From contig NW_023503501.1 of NCBI RefSeq assembly GCF_014529535.1, positions 4,594,150 to 4,658,149 of the forward strand: a stretch of DNA of 64,000 nucleotides. Reading direction: 5' to 3'. This DNA is from Bradysia coprophila (taxonomy: Eukaryota > Arthropoda > Insecta > Diptera > Sciaridae). This document shows positions 26,201 through 35,203 of the stretch, piece by piece. The stretch's first letter is position 1. Each line of letters opens with the position of its first letter. The position numbers and the translations under genes were made by a program. The notes beneath the pieces are model-generated. The model saw only the letters and a program-made list of their open reading frames with translations. It was not told where the DNA came from and did no database searches.

Positions 26201-28584
26201 GGTCAAGGTAACCGTTTCGCCATATCGTGTAATCGATATGTTTTCTTACAAGGCAATGGAAATTTTCAGAAACCGTGGCCGAAGCAGCTATGGATCAAGC
26301 TGCAAAGAAAGGTCATTGGGTGGTTCTGCAGAACATTCACTTGGTGAAGAAATGGCTGCCCGAGTTGGAAAAGAAAATGGAATTTTATGCGGACGGTTCA
26401 CATCCGGAATATCGAATTTTCGTTTCGGCAGAACCGGCTGCAACAGCATCGGCTCATATTATTCCGCAGGGAATATTGGAATCATCCATTAAGATTACCA
26501 ATGAACCACCCACCGGAATGATGGCCAATTTGCACAAAGCTTTGGATAATTTCACACAAGAGACACTGGAAATGTCCGGGAAGGAAGCGGAATTTAAAGT
26601 CATTTTGTTTGCATTGTGCTATTTCCATGCTGTCGTCGCTGAGAGAAGAAAATTCGGTCCGCAAGGATGGAACAAAATCTATCCGTTTAACGTTGGTAAG
26701 ATTACACCGTCACACATTCTGCTGTCTTAAGCTATAACACCGTGTCACATTGATCGTTTAATTTGGCGAGCTTTCGAAAGCTTTGCTCTTGTTCTGGATT
26801 CCAATGAAAAGGTGGATATTTCACTGGAATCCAAGAGAAACTCAAAGTTCTCGAAAGCTCTTGAACAGCAAGGACATCACTTTCTATACATCCTCAACGT
26901 TTTCAAGGTGATCTGAACATCAGCGTATCGGTTCTATTCAACTATCTGGAAGCCAATTCCAAAGTTCCATGGGAAGATCTTAGATATTTGTTTGGTGAAA
27001 TAATGTACGGCGGACACATCACAGATGATTGGGACAGACGACTGTGCATCTCATATTTGGAAGAATACATGCAGGCTGATTTAGTCGATGGAGAACTACA
27101 ACTTGCTCCAGGATTTCCTGCTCCTGCTGTGAGTGCAATGTGAAGCCTGTTAATGTACGTTTATCTAACTGAAACATTTACTCACATAGAACACCGATTA
27201 TCTGGGGTATCACAACTACATCGACGAAATGATGCCGCCTGAGACCCCGTACCTATATGGTCTCCATCCAAACGGTATGCGATTTTCAATTTTATGGCAC
27301 CACATCCACATATAATCAGTAGTTTCGCTATCCCCTTCCAGCCGAAATTGGTTTTTTGACTACCACCAGCGAAAGTCTGTTCAGAACCGTTTTTGAAATG
27401 CAACCACGTGATGCCGCATCGGGAAGCGGTGCCACCGTGACCAGGGAAGATAAAGTGAAGCAAATTTTGGACGAGATTATTGAAAAATTGCCGGAAGAAT
27501 TTTCAATGACGGAAATTATGAATAAGGTGGAAGAGCGGACACCGTACGTGATCGTTGCGTTCCAGGAATGCGAACGAATGAACTATTTAACCGGCGAAAT
27601 GAAGCGCAGTTTAAAAGAATTGGATCTTGGTTTGAAGGTGAGATGACTTTGTCGTGGAGAATTACTCGGTGACGTTCCATGTCAACACTTTCAGGGTGAA
27701 CTGACAATCACATCCGACATGGAAGTACTGGAAAATTCGCTATTCTTAGATCAAGTACCGCCCATTTGGACAGCTAGAGCATATCCGTCTCTGCTCGGTC
27801 TCACTTCCTGGTTCGTTGATCTGCTGATGCGATTACGTGAACTCGAGACGTGGTCAACTGACTTTGTGGTAAATGAGCTTCCCTCGTGCTCGGTGATAAT
27901 GACAAATTGTTAAGTGTTGACCAATATTCACAGCTTCCGTCGGTTGTTTGGTTGGCTGGATTCTTCAATCCACAATCCCTGTTAACTGCGATTATGCAGA
28001 GTACGGCCCGGAAAAATGAATTGCCTTTAGACAAAATGTGTCTGGTATGTGATGTGACGAAGAAGCAGAAGGAAGATTTTACGTAAGTTTTTCAAGTTAG
28101 TTGGTTAGTGGAGGTGAGATTTTATATAAACAAAATTATTTCAATAAAAGAACTGCGCCTAGAGAGGGAGCCTACATACACGGCTTGTTTATGGAAGGAG
28201 CAAGATGGGACGTACAGTCGTGAGTAGACATTTTTTAATCCAATTCAAGCCGTTCAAATTGTTAAGCAGACACATCTTTCCGAATCCATTTTAGCGGAAT
28301 CATCACCGAGTCTAGACTTAAGGAATTGTTTCCATCGATGCCAGTAATTAATGTTAGGGTAAGTTAAGCAATTAAGACCGCTGAACAAGGTCTGCAGTAA
28401 GCGCACTATTCTCGTTTTCCAGGCGATCACACAAGACAAGCAAGATTTACGGAACATGTACGAGTGTCCCGTGTACAAAACCAGGACTCGTGGTCCTACT
28501 TATGTGTGGACATTCAATTTGAAAACTAAAGATAAGCCAGCAAAGTGGACATTAGCTGGGGTGGCATTGTTATTGCAAGTTTAA
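2250..28584 (+). CDS. Dhc93AB: axonemal dynein heavy chain, outer-arm beta type (DNAH9/11/17 group), 49 exons
   Basis: Force-generating heavy chain of axonemal outer dynein arms; it hydrolyses ATP to slide doublet microtubules in sperm flagella and sensory cilia. I spliced 49 coding exons with GT-AG junctions. Running phase stays correct through all of them, giving 13,434 nt and 4,477 codons, close to the ~4,460-4,490 aa usual for the family. Order: N-terminal tail (codons 1 to ~1390), linker, AAA1 P-loop GPAGTGKT (codons 1862-1869), Walker [12 protein letters not shown]2 GNSGTGKT (~2143), AAA3 GNAGCGKT (~2470), AAA4 GVGGSGKQ (~2817), coiled-coil stalk with microtubule-binding tip (~3000-3360), AAA5, AAA6 and a C-terminal domain ending VALLLQV. 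The N-terminal wording ([16 protein letters not shown]) and the loop [12 protein letters not shown] point to the DNAH9/11/17 clade rather than DNAH5/8. I see no frameshift or internal stop. Painless and a secreted peptide gene lie inside its introns. Exon coordinates are in the part entries below. Confidence 0.95.
3027..6255 (-). CDS. pain: painless: TRPA-family cation channel with ankyrin repeats
   Basis: Non-selective cation channel of sensory neurons; in Drosophila it is needed for noxious heat and mechanical sensing. Three coding exons on the minus strand: 6255-6055, 5982-3985 and 3605-3027, joined in phase to 925 codons (fly painless is about 913). The N-terminal half carries ankyrin-type repeats (for example [20 protein letters not shown] and [12 protein letters not shown]). 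Six membrane segments begin near [19 protein letters not shown]. The pore-loop region is [17 protein letters not shown], and the final helix carries the painless-specific [18 protein letters not shown]. The start ATG (6255) opens on a conserved N-terminal block ([20 protein letters not shown]). The C-terminal tail is lysine/arginine-rich. The whole gene lies antisense inside intron 2 of the dynein gene. A possible poly(A) signal (AATAAA, minus) lies near 2952-2957. Confidence 0.95.
7204..7322. mobile_element. MITE with perfect 22-bp TIRs and TA target duplication
   Basis: Positions 7206-7227 (gcgaattataagaaaaatga, then aa) are repeated exactly in inverted orientation at 7299-7320, and each end is flanked by TA (7204-7205, 7321-7322). 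The total length is about 119 bp with no coding capacity. The TA duplication suggests mobilisation by a Tc1/mariner-type transposase, which is inference. Confidence 0.8.
12467..13861 (+). other. dynein intron 14 with degenerate minisatellite
   Basis: A 1.4 kb intron between exons ending MASTK and starting VEFIMDKD. Most of it (about 12735-13400) is the minisatellite listed separately. The rest (13430-13861) is AT-rich with no coding signal. Confidence 0.75.
12735..13400. repeat. degenerate CTTCCGGTTTATTT-type minisatellite
   Basis: Dozens of imperfect copies of a roughly 20-30 bp unit resembling cttccggtttattttaagca run through the interval, with variants such as acttccggttcattttaag and tttccggtgtaattt. 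Unit length drifts and copies are heavily diverged, so this is an old array. Confidence 0.75.
13862..15833 (+). other. Dhc93AB: dynein exons 15-19: linker and AAA1 P-loop
   Basis: Exons 13862-14899, 15114-15441, 15497-15556, 15613-15621 (9 nt) and 15742-15833. They encode the linker/swinging arm and the start of AAA1. The phrase [16 protein letters not shown] runs into the AAA1 P-loop [13 protein letters not shown]. That P-loop is assembled across three exons: the 9-nt exon GTCCAGCAG supplies Gly-Pro-Ala. The 56-bp intron before it and the 120-bp intron after it both have GT and AG ends, and reading through the first one hits an in-frame stop. Confidence 0.85.
15894..16088. mobile_element. 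foldback (inverted-repeat) element
   Basis: The two ends are inverted copies. The left arm contains tgatatttgtatagaaagtt followed by ccagctggtccactcat. The right arm, read in reverse, contains tgatatttgtgtacgaattt followed by ccagctggttcactcat. Identity is imperfect, about 80% by eye. No coding capacity. Confidence 0.7.
16096..16249. mobile_element. TIR element, CAACGCACTTCAAGC family (copy 2)
   Basis: The left end caacgcacttcaagcaaaag matches the ends at 451 and 44108. The right end actcatgcttcagttgg is a degenerate inverted copy. Internal tagagtactattt/agtactctattt motifs are shared with the copy at 451-721. Non-coding and short. Confidence 0.7.
16422..16533. mobile_element. short TIR element (AGAACTTAGTGACATATT)
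   Basis: agaacttagtgacatatt at 16422-16439 is repeated in inverted form near 16516-16533 (aaatatgtcactaagttct), about 75 bp apart. No coding capacity. A MITE is the likeliest explanation. Confidence 0.65.
17288..17294 (+). promoter_or_regulatory. TATA box of the nested peptide gene
   Basis: TATAAAT, 51 bp upstream of the ATG at 17345, the expected place for a core promoter with a short 5' UTR. It supports the peptide gene having its own transcript inside the dynein intron. Confidence 0.55.
17345..17646 (+). CDS. small secreted cysteine-rich peptide, 80 aa, nested in dynein intron
   Basis: Two exons, 17345-17486 and 17546-17646, joined across a 59-bp GT-AG intron in phase, give 80 codons. 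Residues 1-22 are a clear signal peptide ([18 protein letters not shown]..., cleavage expected after VNC). The mature ~58 residues contain six cysteines at 30, 43, 54, 74, 76 and 77, ending in the motif ACYCCKLL; an even number fits three disulfides. A TATA box (17288-17294) sits 51 bp before the ATG and a poly(A) signal AATAAA lies at 17724-17729, so this looks like a complete small gene. It lies in sense orientation within intron 19 of the dynein gene. I do not recognise the family; an extracellular signalling, seminal or defence peptide is possible, but function is unknown. Confidence 0.75.
17724..17729 (+). terminator. poly(A) signal of the nested peptide gene
   Basis: AATAAA 77 bp downstream of the TAG stop codon at 17644-17646. 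Confidence 0.55.
18083..18146 (-). repeat. tRNA-derived SINE relic (A and B boxes)
   Basis: Read on the minus strand, tggctaaatggttgcacg matches an RNA polymerase III A box, and gagttcgattcc about 30 bp later matches a B box, the order and spacing of a tRNA gene. The stems do not fold into an intact cloverleaf and flanking sequence continues on the 3' side, so a tRNA-derived SINE remnant is likelier than a tRNA. A weaker plus-strand relative may lie at about 18350-18415. Confidence 0.55.
18886..24073 (+). other. Dhc93AB: dynein exons 20-33: rest of AAA1, AAA2-AAA4, stalk
   Basis: Exons 18886-19099, 19160-19340, 19407-19465, 19525-19632, 19690-20317, 20373-20770, 20839-20895, 20954-21249, 21306-21719, 21785-22146, 22217-23334, 23396-23484, 23548-23844, 23904-24073. 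AAA1 Walker B is CFDEFNRI. P-loops: AAA2 GNSGTGKT near 19869, AAA3 GNAGCGKT near 21031, AAA4 GVGGSGKQS near 22263. From about 22930 the protein becomes a charged coiled coil (Glu/Lys/Leu-rich), the outgoing stalk helix. The microtubule-binding tip includes [16 protein letters not shown] and [11 protein letters not shown]. The returning helix ends near RWAEAVSE. Confidence 0.88.
24136..28584 (+). other. Dhc93AB: dynein exons 34-49: AAA5, AAA6 and C-terminal domain
   Basis: Exons 24136-24633, 24694-24898, 24963-25127, 25181-25321, 25379-25549, 25610-25926, 25993-26207, 26270-26695, 26908-27128, 27190-27274, 27342-27637, 27695-27868, 27934-28082, 28151-28219, 28295-28358, 28423-28584. Family landmarks include [19 protein letters not shown] (AAA5), [18 protein letters not shown] (AAA6), [10 protein letters not shown] and the terminal AGVALLLQV before TAA at 28582-28584. 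All junctions keep phase. The gap 26696-26907 is an ordinary intron. Confidence 0.88.
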
Positions 28585-30416
28585 AATTTCAATTATTTCA
28601 ATCAATTAGACTTTTTCCGCAGCCAGTTGCAAACATTCTTGGCGAAGCAAAAAATCTCATATTTACTGGTTGGTGCGATCTGCTCTCACAGAATGTACCG
28701 AATAAAATCAGAATTTATGGCAAATATATCAAAGAGCGCTTAGTATGTGAAAAGTGTTTTTATTCTCTTTTTCGCTACCACTGATGCTGCCTCTCTCAGA
28801 CTGACTATTTCGAGATTATAAGGTAAACATAATGTTTTACCAACGAAGGCTTCCGGAGTTTCAGCGAAGGGAAGAAAAATTCCAATATATAAAAATATTG
28901 TCAGCCCTGGCACGCCGTAGATCAATTCCTTGCTTAGAATCATGTTTGGCGTCGTTAAAAAATAACTTGTCAAAATGCACAAATCTATAGCTTTTGCGGA
29001 GGCCAAATGTATTACCAACAATCATTTACGCTCTTACAGTTGCTTTTCAGTTTGAAATCTTTTTTTCTTGCAAGACATTCACTTTGGAGAGTAATGAAAA
29101 TTTCTTATTTCACAGAAAATTTAATTTTTGCCGCTTTCCCGCAGCTCCTTCAGTGATCAGAAACTCAACAATCGAATTATCAAAGCATAAACGGTCAGTT
29201 TTGATAATTCGATTGTGGAAAAATGACTATTTTCTACCATTAGTTTTTACAGTGGAGAAAACATTAATTTTCTCCACCGAACTGTCACTTGTGGCTAGTT
29301 AAGTAAAATTAATCATTGATCTCCGTTAATTCTGCATAGACTATTATGATTAGAGCGTGAAGGCTTAAGACCAGTTATTTATAATTTGACTTCTGAGACT
29401 TGTCACTGCACATTTACATATATAACGTTAACTGAGAGCGAATATCAGTTAAATTTAACTGGCCTCTGTGGCAATGTCAAACATTTAGAAATTAAAGTAA
29501 ATCGAAATTCAAAGTTCAAATTTTCGAAATATGAATTTTGTATGCGCATCCTCATTTTGAGGATTTACGCTCTTTTAACACTGTATAGATCCTATACATT
29601 ACTTTTTATGCCAAATACTGCGAAAGTTTGTATTTTCGGTCCTCAAATGGTGAACGAAAGTAAAAAAATTCAGGCCTTGGGCCGAAAGTAAATCTCACTG
29701 TCATCATTTTACTTTCACCCCGTGGGCTTGCGTATTTGCGGGCCGAAAGTAAATGTCACTGTCATCATTTTACTTTCGGTCCTCATATGTCTCGAAAACA
29801 CATGTTCACTTGATTGAAAGTACGCATTGAGTGTAGTGTTGTGTTGACGATAGCCAAATGTTTTGTGAGCAAGTGAATGTATGTTTACAGTAATTTCATT
29901 TGTTAAATTGTTTTTAATTTTATACCAGGGAGCTGCCGCCCCCTGGACCCCCGCGCTTTTCGGCATTTTGGTGTTTCTACAGCAAATTTTGTTGATAACT
30001 CAACAGTTTAATTAAAATTATGTTTTGTTTCGGACCGAAAATACAAATCTTCCGCAGTATTTGGCATAAAAAATAGTATGCATCACTCGGGGCAAAAGTA
30101 AAAAAATTCAAATCGTTTGAATTTTTTTACTTTCGCTCCTTGTTATGCAAAATACTATTCCTTTACACAAATTTTTTTCAATTCTATCGTACGTATGCAA
30201 CATATTTGTTTCGTAGATTCAATGAAAAAACAAACAGAGAAAAGCGCCTCATTCAAATATTACTAAAATTAAAGCATCATACATCAACGGCACCTAGCGA
30301 AAGATTGCAAAACTAAACTGACGTTTTCGCATGTATTTTACTGTCCGTCATTAACTTTCAGCCCCGGGGCATTCAAGTTTATTTATTTCGTATAAATTCA
30401 AGAAAAGCCAACGAAA
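28585..30416. other. intergenic, repeat-rich
   Basis: Between the dynein stop and RTRAF. It contains a hairpin cluster near 29165-29280, including a 17-bp inverted pair acaatcgaattatcaaa / tttgataattcgattgt and the palindrome tggagaaaacattaattttc. It also contains the inverted-repeat element at 29597-30080. The minus-strand open frame at 28740-29021 has no upstream signals and looks fortuitous. Confidence 0.6.
29597..30080. mobile_element. inverted-repeat element with internal direct repeats
   Basis: The left arm (29599-29643: ttatgccaaatactgcgaaa and onward to tattttcggtcc) recurs inverted at 30033-30076. Inside, a 40-bp segment starting gggccgaaagtaaatctcac occurs twice in direct orientation (29680-29716 and 29741-29779). 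Just outside, 30094-30138 is a near-perfect hairpin (agtaaaaaaattcaaa, tcg, tttgaatttttttact). Non-coding. Confidence 0.65.
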
Positions 30417-31299
30417 ATGTTCCGAAATAAATTAATTGCCCTAGAACATCCCACACCAGATACAGTCGACGCGACTGGTGAGACAGAAAGCACTCAACTT
30501 GAAATCATGTTAAAACGTTCACAACAATTTCGTTTGCAGATCGACAACAATTCGCAAACACCGTTTTGTGGTTAGAGGATCAAAAGATCCGGCACTATAA
30601 AATCGAAGATCGTGTACCACTGCGAGCGATAGGAACTCCGAATTGGGAAAGCAGCTGGGAAACTGCATACCAACGATACAAAGAAGATGTGGGAATGATG
30701 AAAGTGAATGGACCGATTGAAGAATTGTCCTGGTTGCTAAGCTACGCGGTTCGTTTAGAATACCTTGACAACGGCAAGTCCTTTTTACACTATTCTCGAA
30801 CTAAAGAACTTCCATTCGAAATCAATCCGTTTCTTTGTACATTCCAGTCGAAACATACAAAACCTTCACATCGGATCGGGTGAGTGAATTGTGCAAAGCA
30901 TCAAAGCCCACCGTTGAATCGTCCAATCCGTTCGACACGATGAACTTGGTCGGCGCAGATTTTGTTTCCGGAGTGGAAAAATTGGCGAAACGATTAAATC
31001 ATCCGGTGCACACGAATCCAGCGATTACATTAGAAGCATCAGCTCGCATAATTTATGAAAAATTGCGACCGGAAGCATTAAACCAGCCCAAACCTGTCGG
31101 TCAAGCGTATCCGATTAAGGGCAGCGATCAGTACATTTTCGCTGATAAGAACATGGACGAAGCGGCTAAGATTCTACGATTATTGCAAATCCAAAGCGTT
31201 CGCCAAGTGCAGACATCAGTCAATGAGAACATTGTGGCCGTTCAAGAAATTACAGCCGACCCGAAAACCGATTCGAAACTGGGAAAGGTCGGATTTTAA
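30417..31299 (+). CDS. RTRAF: RTRAF (C14orf166/hCLE/CGI-99), RNA transcription, translation and transport factor
   Basis: A small conserved protein that in animals is a core subunit of the tRNA-ligase (RTCB) complex and associates with RNA polymerase II and RNA granules. Exons 30417-30477, 30540-30773 and 30848-31299 give 747 nt = 248 aa, the family's usual size. Diagnostic blocks are FRNKLIALEHPTP, FANTVLWLEDQKIRHYKIEDR, AAKILRLLQIQ and the near-invariant C-terminus NENIVAVQEITADPKTDSKLGKVGF. Intron 2 (30774-30847) uses a GC donor (GACAACG|gcaagt) with a normal AG acceptor; this is the only junction that restores both phase and the family sequence. The gene is convergent with the DMAC1-like gene, whose stop lies 101 bp away. 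Confidence 0.95.
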
Positions 31300-31400
31300 C
31301 GGAAAGAAAAAATCGTTTTCATTCTAAACTCAATGTTTGCTCATTTAATGGCCACTTTTGGTTCGATTTACATTAAACGTAAGATGCTAAGCCTAAAAAT

Positions 31401-32058
31401 CTACTTTTTATCGAATGGATAGAGTTGCGTAAGTCTCGCCACACCAATGTAACTGGCAACTGAAATTAGAGCAGCAGAAGAAGTTTTATTTGACCAAATT
31501 TCAATCGCTTCTGAAAGTGGATTCTTGTTACCTAAAGCAGTTGAGATGATAAGATTCCTACCGACACCAGCTGGGCGATGTTTTGCCTGAGAATAAATGT
31601 AGCCACCTGAAATACATAGAGCGGTCAATTAGTTAGACACCTATTATGGGGAAGACATTTGTGAGAGACATATGAAACGGCAACAGGGCCTTGTGGAGGT
31701 TCAGTGACCGCGTTTTATCTCTTTCTTCGAATTTCCTAAGATTTTTAATATCAGTTTTCACTGCATTCGAGTTCAGGTCATAGCAGAGGACGACGAGAAG
31801 CAATGGAGACATGATGAACTTAAAATATTTCCGATCTGGTTCTTTGTTTGTCACGGTGCATAAGGAGGCATCCTCATGACACCGTGAGTTGTGTTTGAAT
31901 CAAAAATAAAACAAACAAAATCACTTACCGATTCCAATAATACCGAAACCGCTGACTAGTCTGCATGGTAAGCAATCGTTGTGTCTCTTCGAAATTATTG
32001 AATCCGATGAATCTTGATCGTTGCTTTTTCGACTAGACTCCGGGATTATCACTCTCAT
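31401..32058 (-). CDS. Dmac1: DMAC1/TMEM261-like complex I assembly factor
   Basis: A mitochondrial inner-membrane protein; the human relative helps assemble the distal membrane arm of respiratory complex I. Two minus-strand exons, 32058-31929 and 31606-31401, join in phase to 111 aa across a ~320-bp intron. The signature is the CxxC-containing block DCLPCRLVSGFGIIGIGGYIY, whose CxxCR...SG.G arrangement matches the DUF4536 core, followed by a second hydrophobic segment (SAALISVASYIGVARL). The hydrophilic N-terminus and ~110 aa length match the family. An open frame at 31633-31854 lies in the intron and is not part of the product. Confidence 0.8.
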
Positions 32059-32739
32059 TGTTTTTGACTAAATTTTGAACTTTTAATGATGGAATACGAG
32101 CTTTAAATTTAGTCGTTCAACGTTGCACCGTTTGCATATGTGAAATGATTTTCTATTCGCTTTTTTTGCGATTCACAACAAACAATTTTCAAAACAAAAA
32201 CACCGAACCTGACATAACCTTACAAAATTCACTTTTATAGCTGCTTCTTGCTGTCACCTGCAACACTGTGCGACATGTATACCATCTACAGAGCCCCACA
32301 TGAAGCAAGTGTAGTAACATTCTATCGATTTTATCGCAAATATAATATCCAAATAGATGCCGCTGGCTACATCAAAACTTTTTGTTAAGACTTTAAATGC
32401 TCAAAAAAGGGTTTTTATGAAAAAAAAAGTCAGTTAATCTGACCTAAAAGCGTTTATTATGGCATTTAATCCAAAAAGAGTGTATTTAGTACAAATTAAA
32501 ATAGCCCTTAGATCACGTGCGATATAATTATGTTCTAACACAGCTCTGTAGCAGTTCTATGGTTCCAGTATAGCTGTGAAGTATCGCAAAGATATTTTTT
32601 GGTGATTGTTCGCCTATCTTTCTTGGCGACTTTTCATTATTATTTTTTGATGATTTGACTTTGGCGATTCTTCACTGTAATCTAGTCGGTCGCTTAGTGA
32701 AAGGAATTAAACTACACTACTGACACAAGGCCCTTTGCT
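32059..32739. other. intergenic, no recognised content
   Basis: AT-rich DNA between the divergent end of the DMAC1-like gene and the 3' end of the Ir75-like gene. No coding signal or clear repeat was seen. Confidence 0.55.
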
Positions 32740-35203
32740 TTAGTAAGTTCCATCATTTGCGGCCATTTCACATTTTCTTTTACGATTGACCATGACCTCA
32801 ATCACAAGAATAATGGTACTAGTGAATATTCCAGCCAGTAAGATGTACAACGCAGAAGAGAAGTGACTGATGTCAATAGGAGCGACAAAAAGTTGATTAA
32901 CCTCACATTTCGGACGAACGCCGTACCAAGTTTTTTGATTGTACGACAAAACTCCAGTTTCACTAAATTTGTGAATGCTTTTTGCGAAATGCAAAGTTTT
33001 GGAACAAGAATTTTGATAAAATGACTAACTTCAGGCGTGTATAACATCCACCCACCTGATTTTAACGAGCTCCCTGAAAGGAGACTTATTGGTAACTGCA
33101 AGACCAACCGGTTGCTTCGGAAGATAAACAATGTCTTGCAAGTCACACTTTTCCGAATCAGTCAGCATGTCTGCAAACGATTTGATTTAAAATAAAGAGA
33201 AAAAAACAATCAATGGCTCTACCAACCTTTCAGAACGTGATAGGCATAGCTTCCTGTGAGACAATAGATTTAGAGGAAGAGAGGGATAGAGATAAAATGA
33301 AGAATAAGACAATTCACCAACCATCTGTGTTAAAGACAAATCCACCCCTTTTCAGCAAACTAAGTCCCGTTTCTAGTGGCATCAGTGCTTTGCCAGGATT
33401 TTGCATGATTTTGTTGTACAGCTCAATCGTCGACTCTTCAGTGGCAGAACGAAAATTGTCAAGTACGTAGGGCACGATATCGACACCGAAATCGAAATGG
33501 CTGTTTAGCAATTGTTTGACGGTCTTGATATTTTTCGGTGCTTCCGTCAGCAGCGATCCGACGATGAAGGACGAATAGAATTGGTAGATTAGTACGGAGA
33601 AAAGTAGCATTGTCGTAATTACTATGCGTGACGATATCAACGACGGCTTTGCGTCATATCCTGCAACAAAATGACGATAGTAGTAGTAAATAACTGTAGC
33701 TACACATAGCGACGCAAGCGACAGCTTATTATAGTTTTCTCTTGTTAAACTGTCAAACTTGACAGCAGATCAAAAGAAACATTTTAGGCCTCTTTCACGT
33801 CGCTATGTGTAGCTAGAGTAAGACAACAACATACAAACAATCATTGATCGTTACATAGTACAGTGGGTTATAAAGTAAATAAATGTCTTACATAAGCGCC
33901 CGGACTATGACTTACCTTGTTGAAATATAAATGCGAAAATCATCAGAATGGAATTACTGTACGAATCGTCATTAATGTCGCCATTTTTTATGGATCCTCC
34001 TCTTAAGGTCTCCTGATTTTCAATATAAAATATTTGACGAACCACAAATGCACTGCAAAAGCCCAATGCGAAAATAGTCAACCACACGGCTAGTTCAAAG
34101 GGAGACAGAAAAACGTTCGTCGATTGAATTTTCGGATGGCGAAACATAAACAAAAATCTGAAAAGACAACAGGTCCATTTCACAACTAGCAAGCAGTGCG
34201 GGCACGGACAATAAAAATTTACTGTTCATGATATGCCGCAGTTGTCTGTTCGTAGACTCCATATCGTTCATTTGCCCAACGTAGTCCAGTTACACAAAAA
34301 TCAACTTGACTACGATTTAGCGCACCGACTGCCCCATGCCAATAACCTTGATCGTCTTTAAGTCCCCACAAATTGGTCAATTTCAAATTGACCTTAAAGT
34401 TATACATTTCCATCATCAAAAGGAACAGACGATACATATACCTACTAATACTGTCCAGATGGACAAACTCGTTGGACTGAAGGTGTTCCAAGAAAGTCAA
34501 ACTTTTCGGAATGTTTGCCAGCTTCAAAAATTGAGAAGCAAGAAATTATGGTCAGTCACTTTGGTGCGATACAACTGAAATTATTTACCGTTACAACGGT
34601 TGGGAATGCGAGTCCATTTAGATTGCGTCTTCGTTCAATTTTCGTCTGGTTCATCATTACATTCCAGCCCATAGCCTCATTCCATTGACCCATCTCTGTA
34701 ATATTAAGTCGTCCACCTCTGCGATACGATGGATTGTAGGCTTCATAAATGCCATAGAAACCTTGTCCCGACGGAATTGCCACAATAATCTCAGCGTCAA
34801 AATTGATATTTTCATCGTTTAAGTAATCGAAAGCCTCTTGCCGACTTTCACTCCACATGAGCCACTTTTGTTGTTGGTGGAAAAGTACGCGTTTGGACAT
34901 CTCTCCTAAGAAAAATTTAGTTTTATTGCACCGTAAATCAATTACAACACAGGGTGGGTTGGTGTAGCGATCGAAAAAGTGGCTATTCACGTCCGCTGAA
35001 ATATCCCAAACATTTGTCCAAATTCCACGATGTTGTAGGTCTTTGATTGATGATGGTGCCATGTTAAACAATTCACATGAAATGAGTAGAACGACATTTA
35101 TATCGTTTGATTCGATATAATCGTTGAGCAACTGCATTTTGTTACATGAACCACTCATTATAACGATGGTTACAATTGATACAATATTCGTCAACCGATT
35201 CAT
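32740..35203 (-). CDS. ionotropic receptor, Ir75-like, 7 exons
   Basis: A variant ionotropic glutamate receptor, probably an odorant-gated cation channel for acids or amines in antennal neurons. Exons (minus): 35203-34589, 34521-34223, 34157-33916, 33660-33322, 33253-33227 (27 nt), 33170-33056, 32977-32740. They total 1,875 nt = 624 aa, with phase correct at all six junctions. The N-terminus has a hydrophobic leader (IVSIVTIVIMSGSC). S1 includes LWGLKDDQGYWHGAVGAL. M1 is FELAVWLTIFALGFCSAFVV, the pore and M3 region runs SLISSRIVITTMLLFSVLIYQFYSSFIVGSLL, S2 includes PVGLAVTNKSPFRELV, and M4 is SSALYILLAGIFTSTIILVI. The long N-terminus and the S2 phrase SPFREL recall the Ir75 group; subfamily assignment is from memory. 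A MITE sits in intron 3. The last intron acceptor is the least certain. Confidence 0.85.
33697..33815. mobile_element. MITE with 16-bp perfect TIRs and TA duplication
   Basis: gctacacatagcgacg (33699-33714) is repeated exactly inverted at 33798-33813, with TA at both outer edges. It lies wholly inside intron 3 of the Ir75-like gene. Non-coding, 119 bp including TA. Confidence 0.8.

Noticed and set aside
28740-29021. Minus-strand hydrophobic frame after dynein
   Set aside because: No homology, no splice partners, and a piece of it is shared with another non-coding site near 57210, so it is probably a dispersed repeat.
31633-31854. Separate small gene between the DMAC1-like exons
   Set aside because: It lies in the intron of the DMAC1-like gene; the spliced product is conserved without it.
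33000-33060. Frameshift or stop disrupting the Ir75-like gene
   Set aside because: Reading through gives a stop, but a normal GT-AG intron (33055-32978) restores both phase and the expected spacing after SPFREL, so the gene is scored intact.
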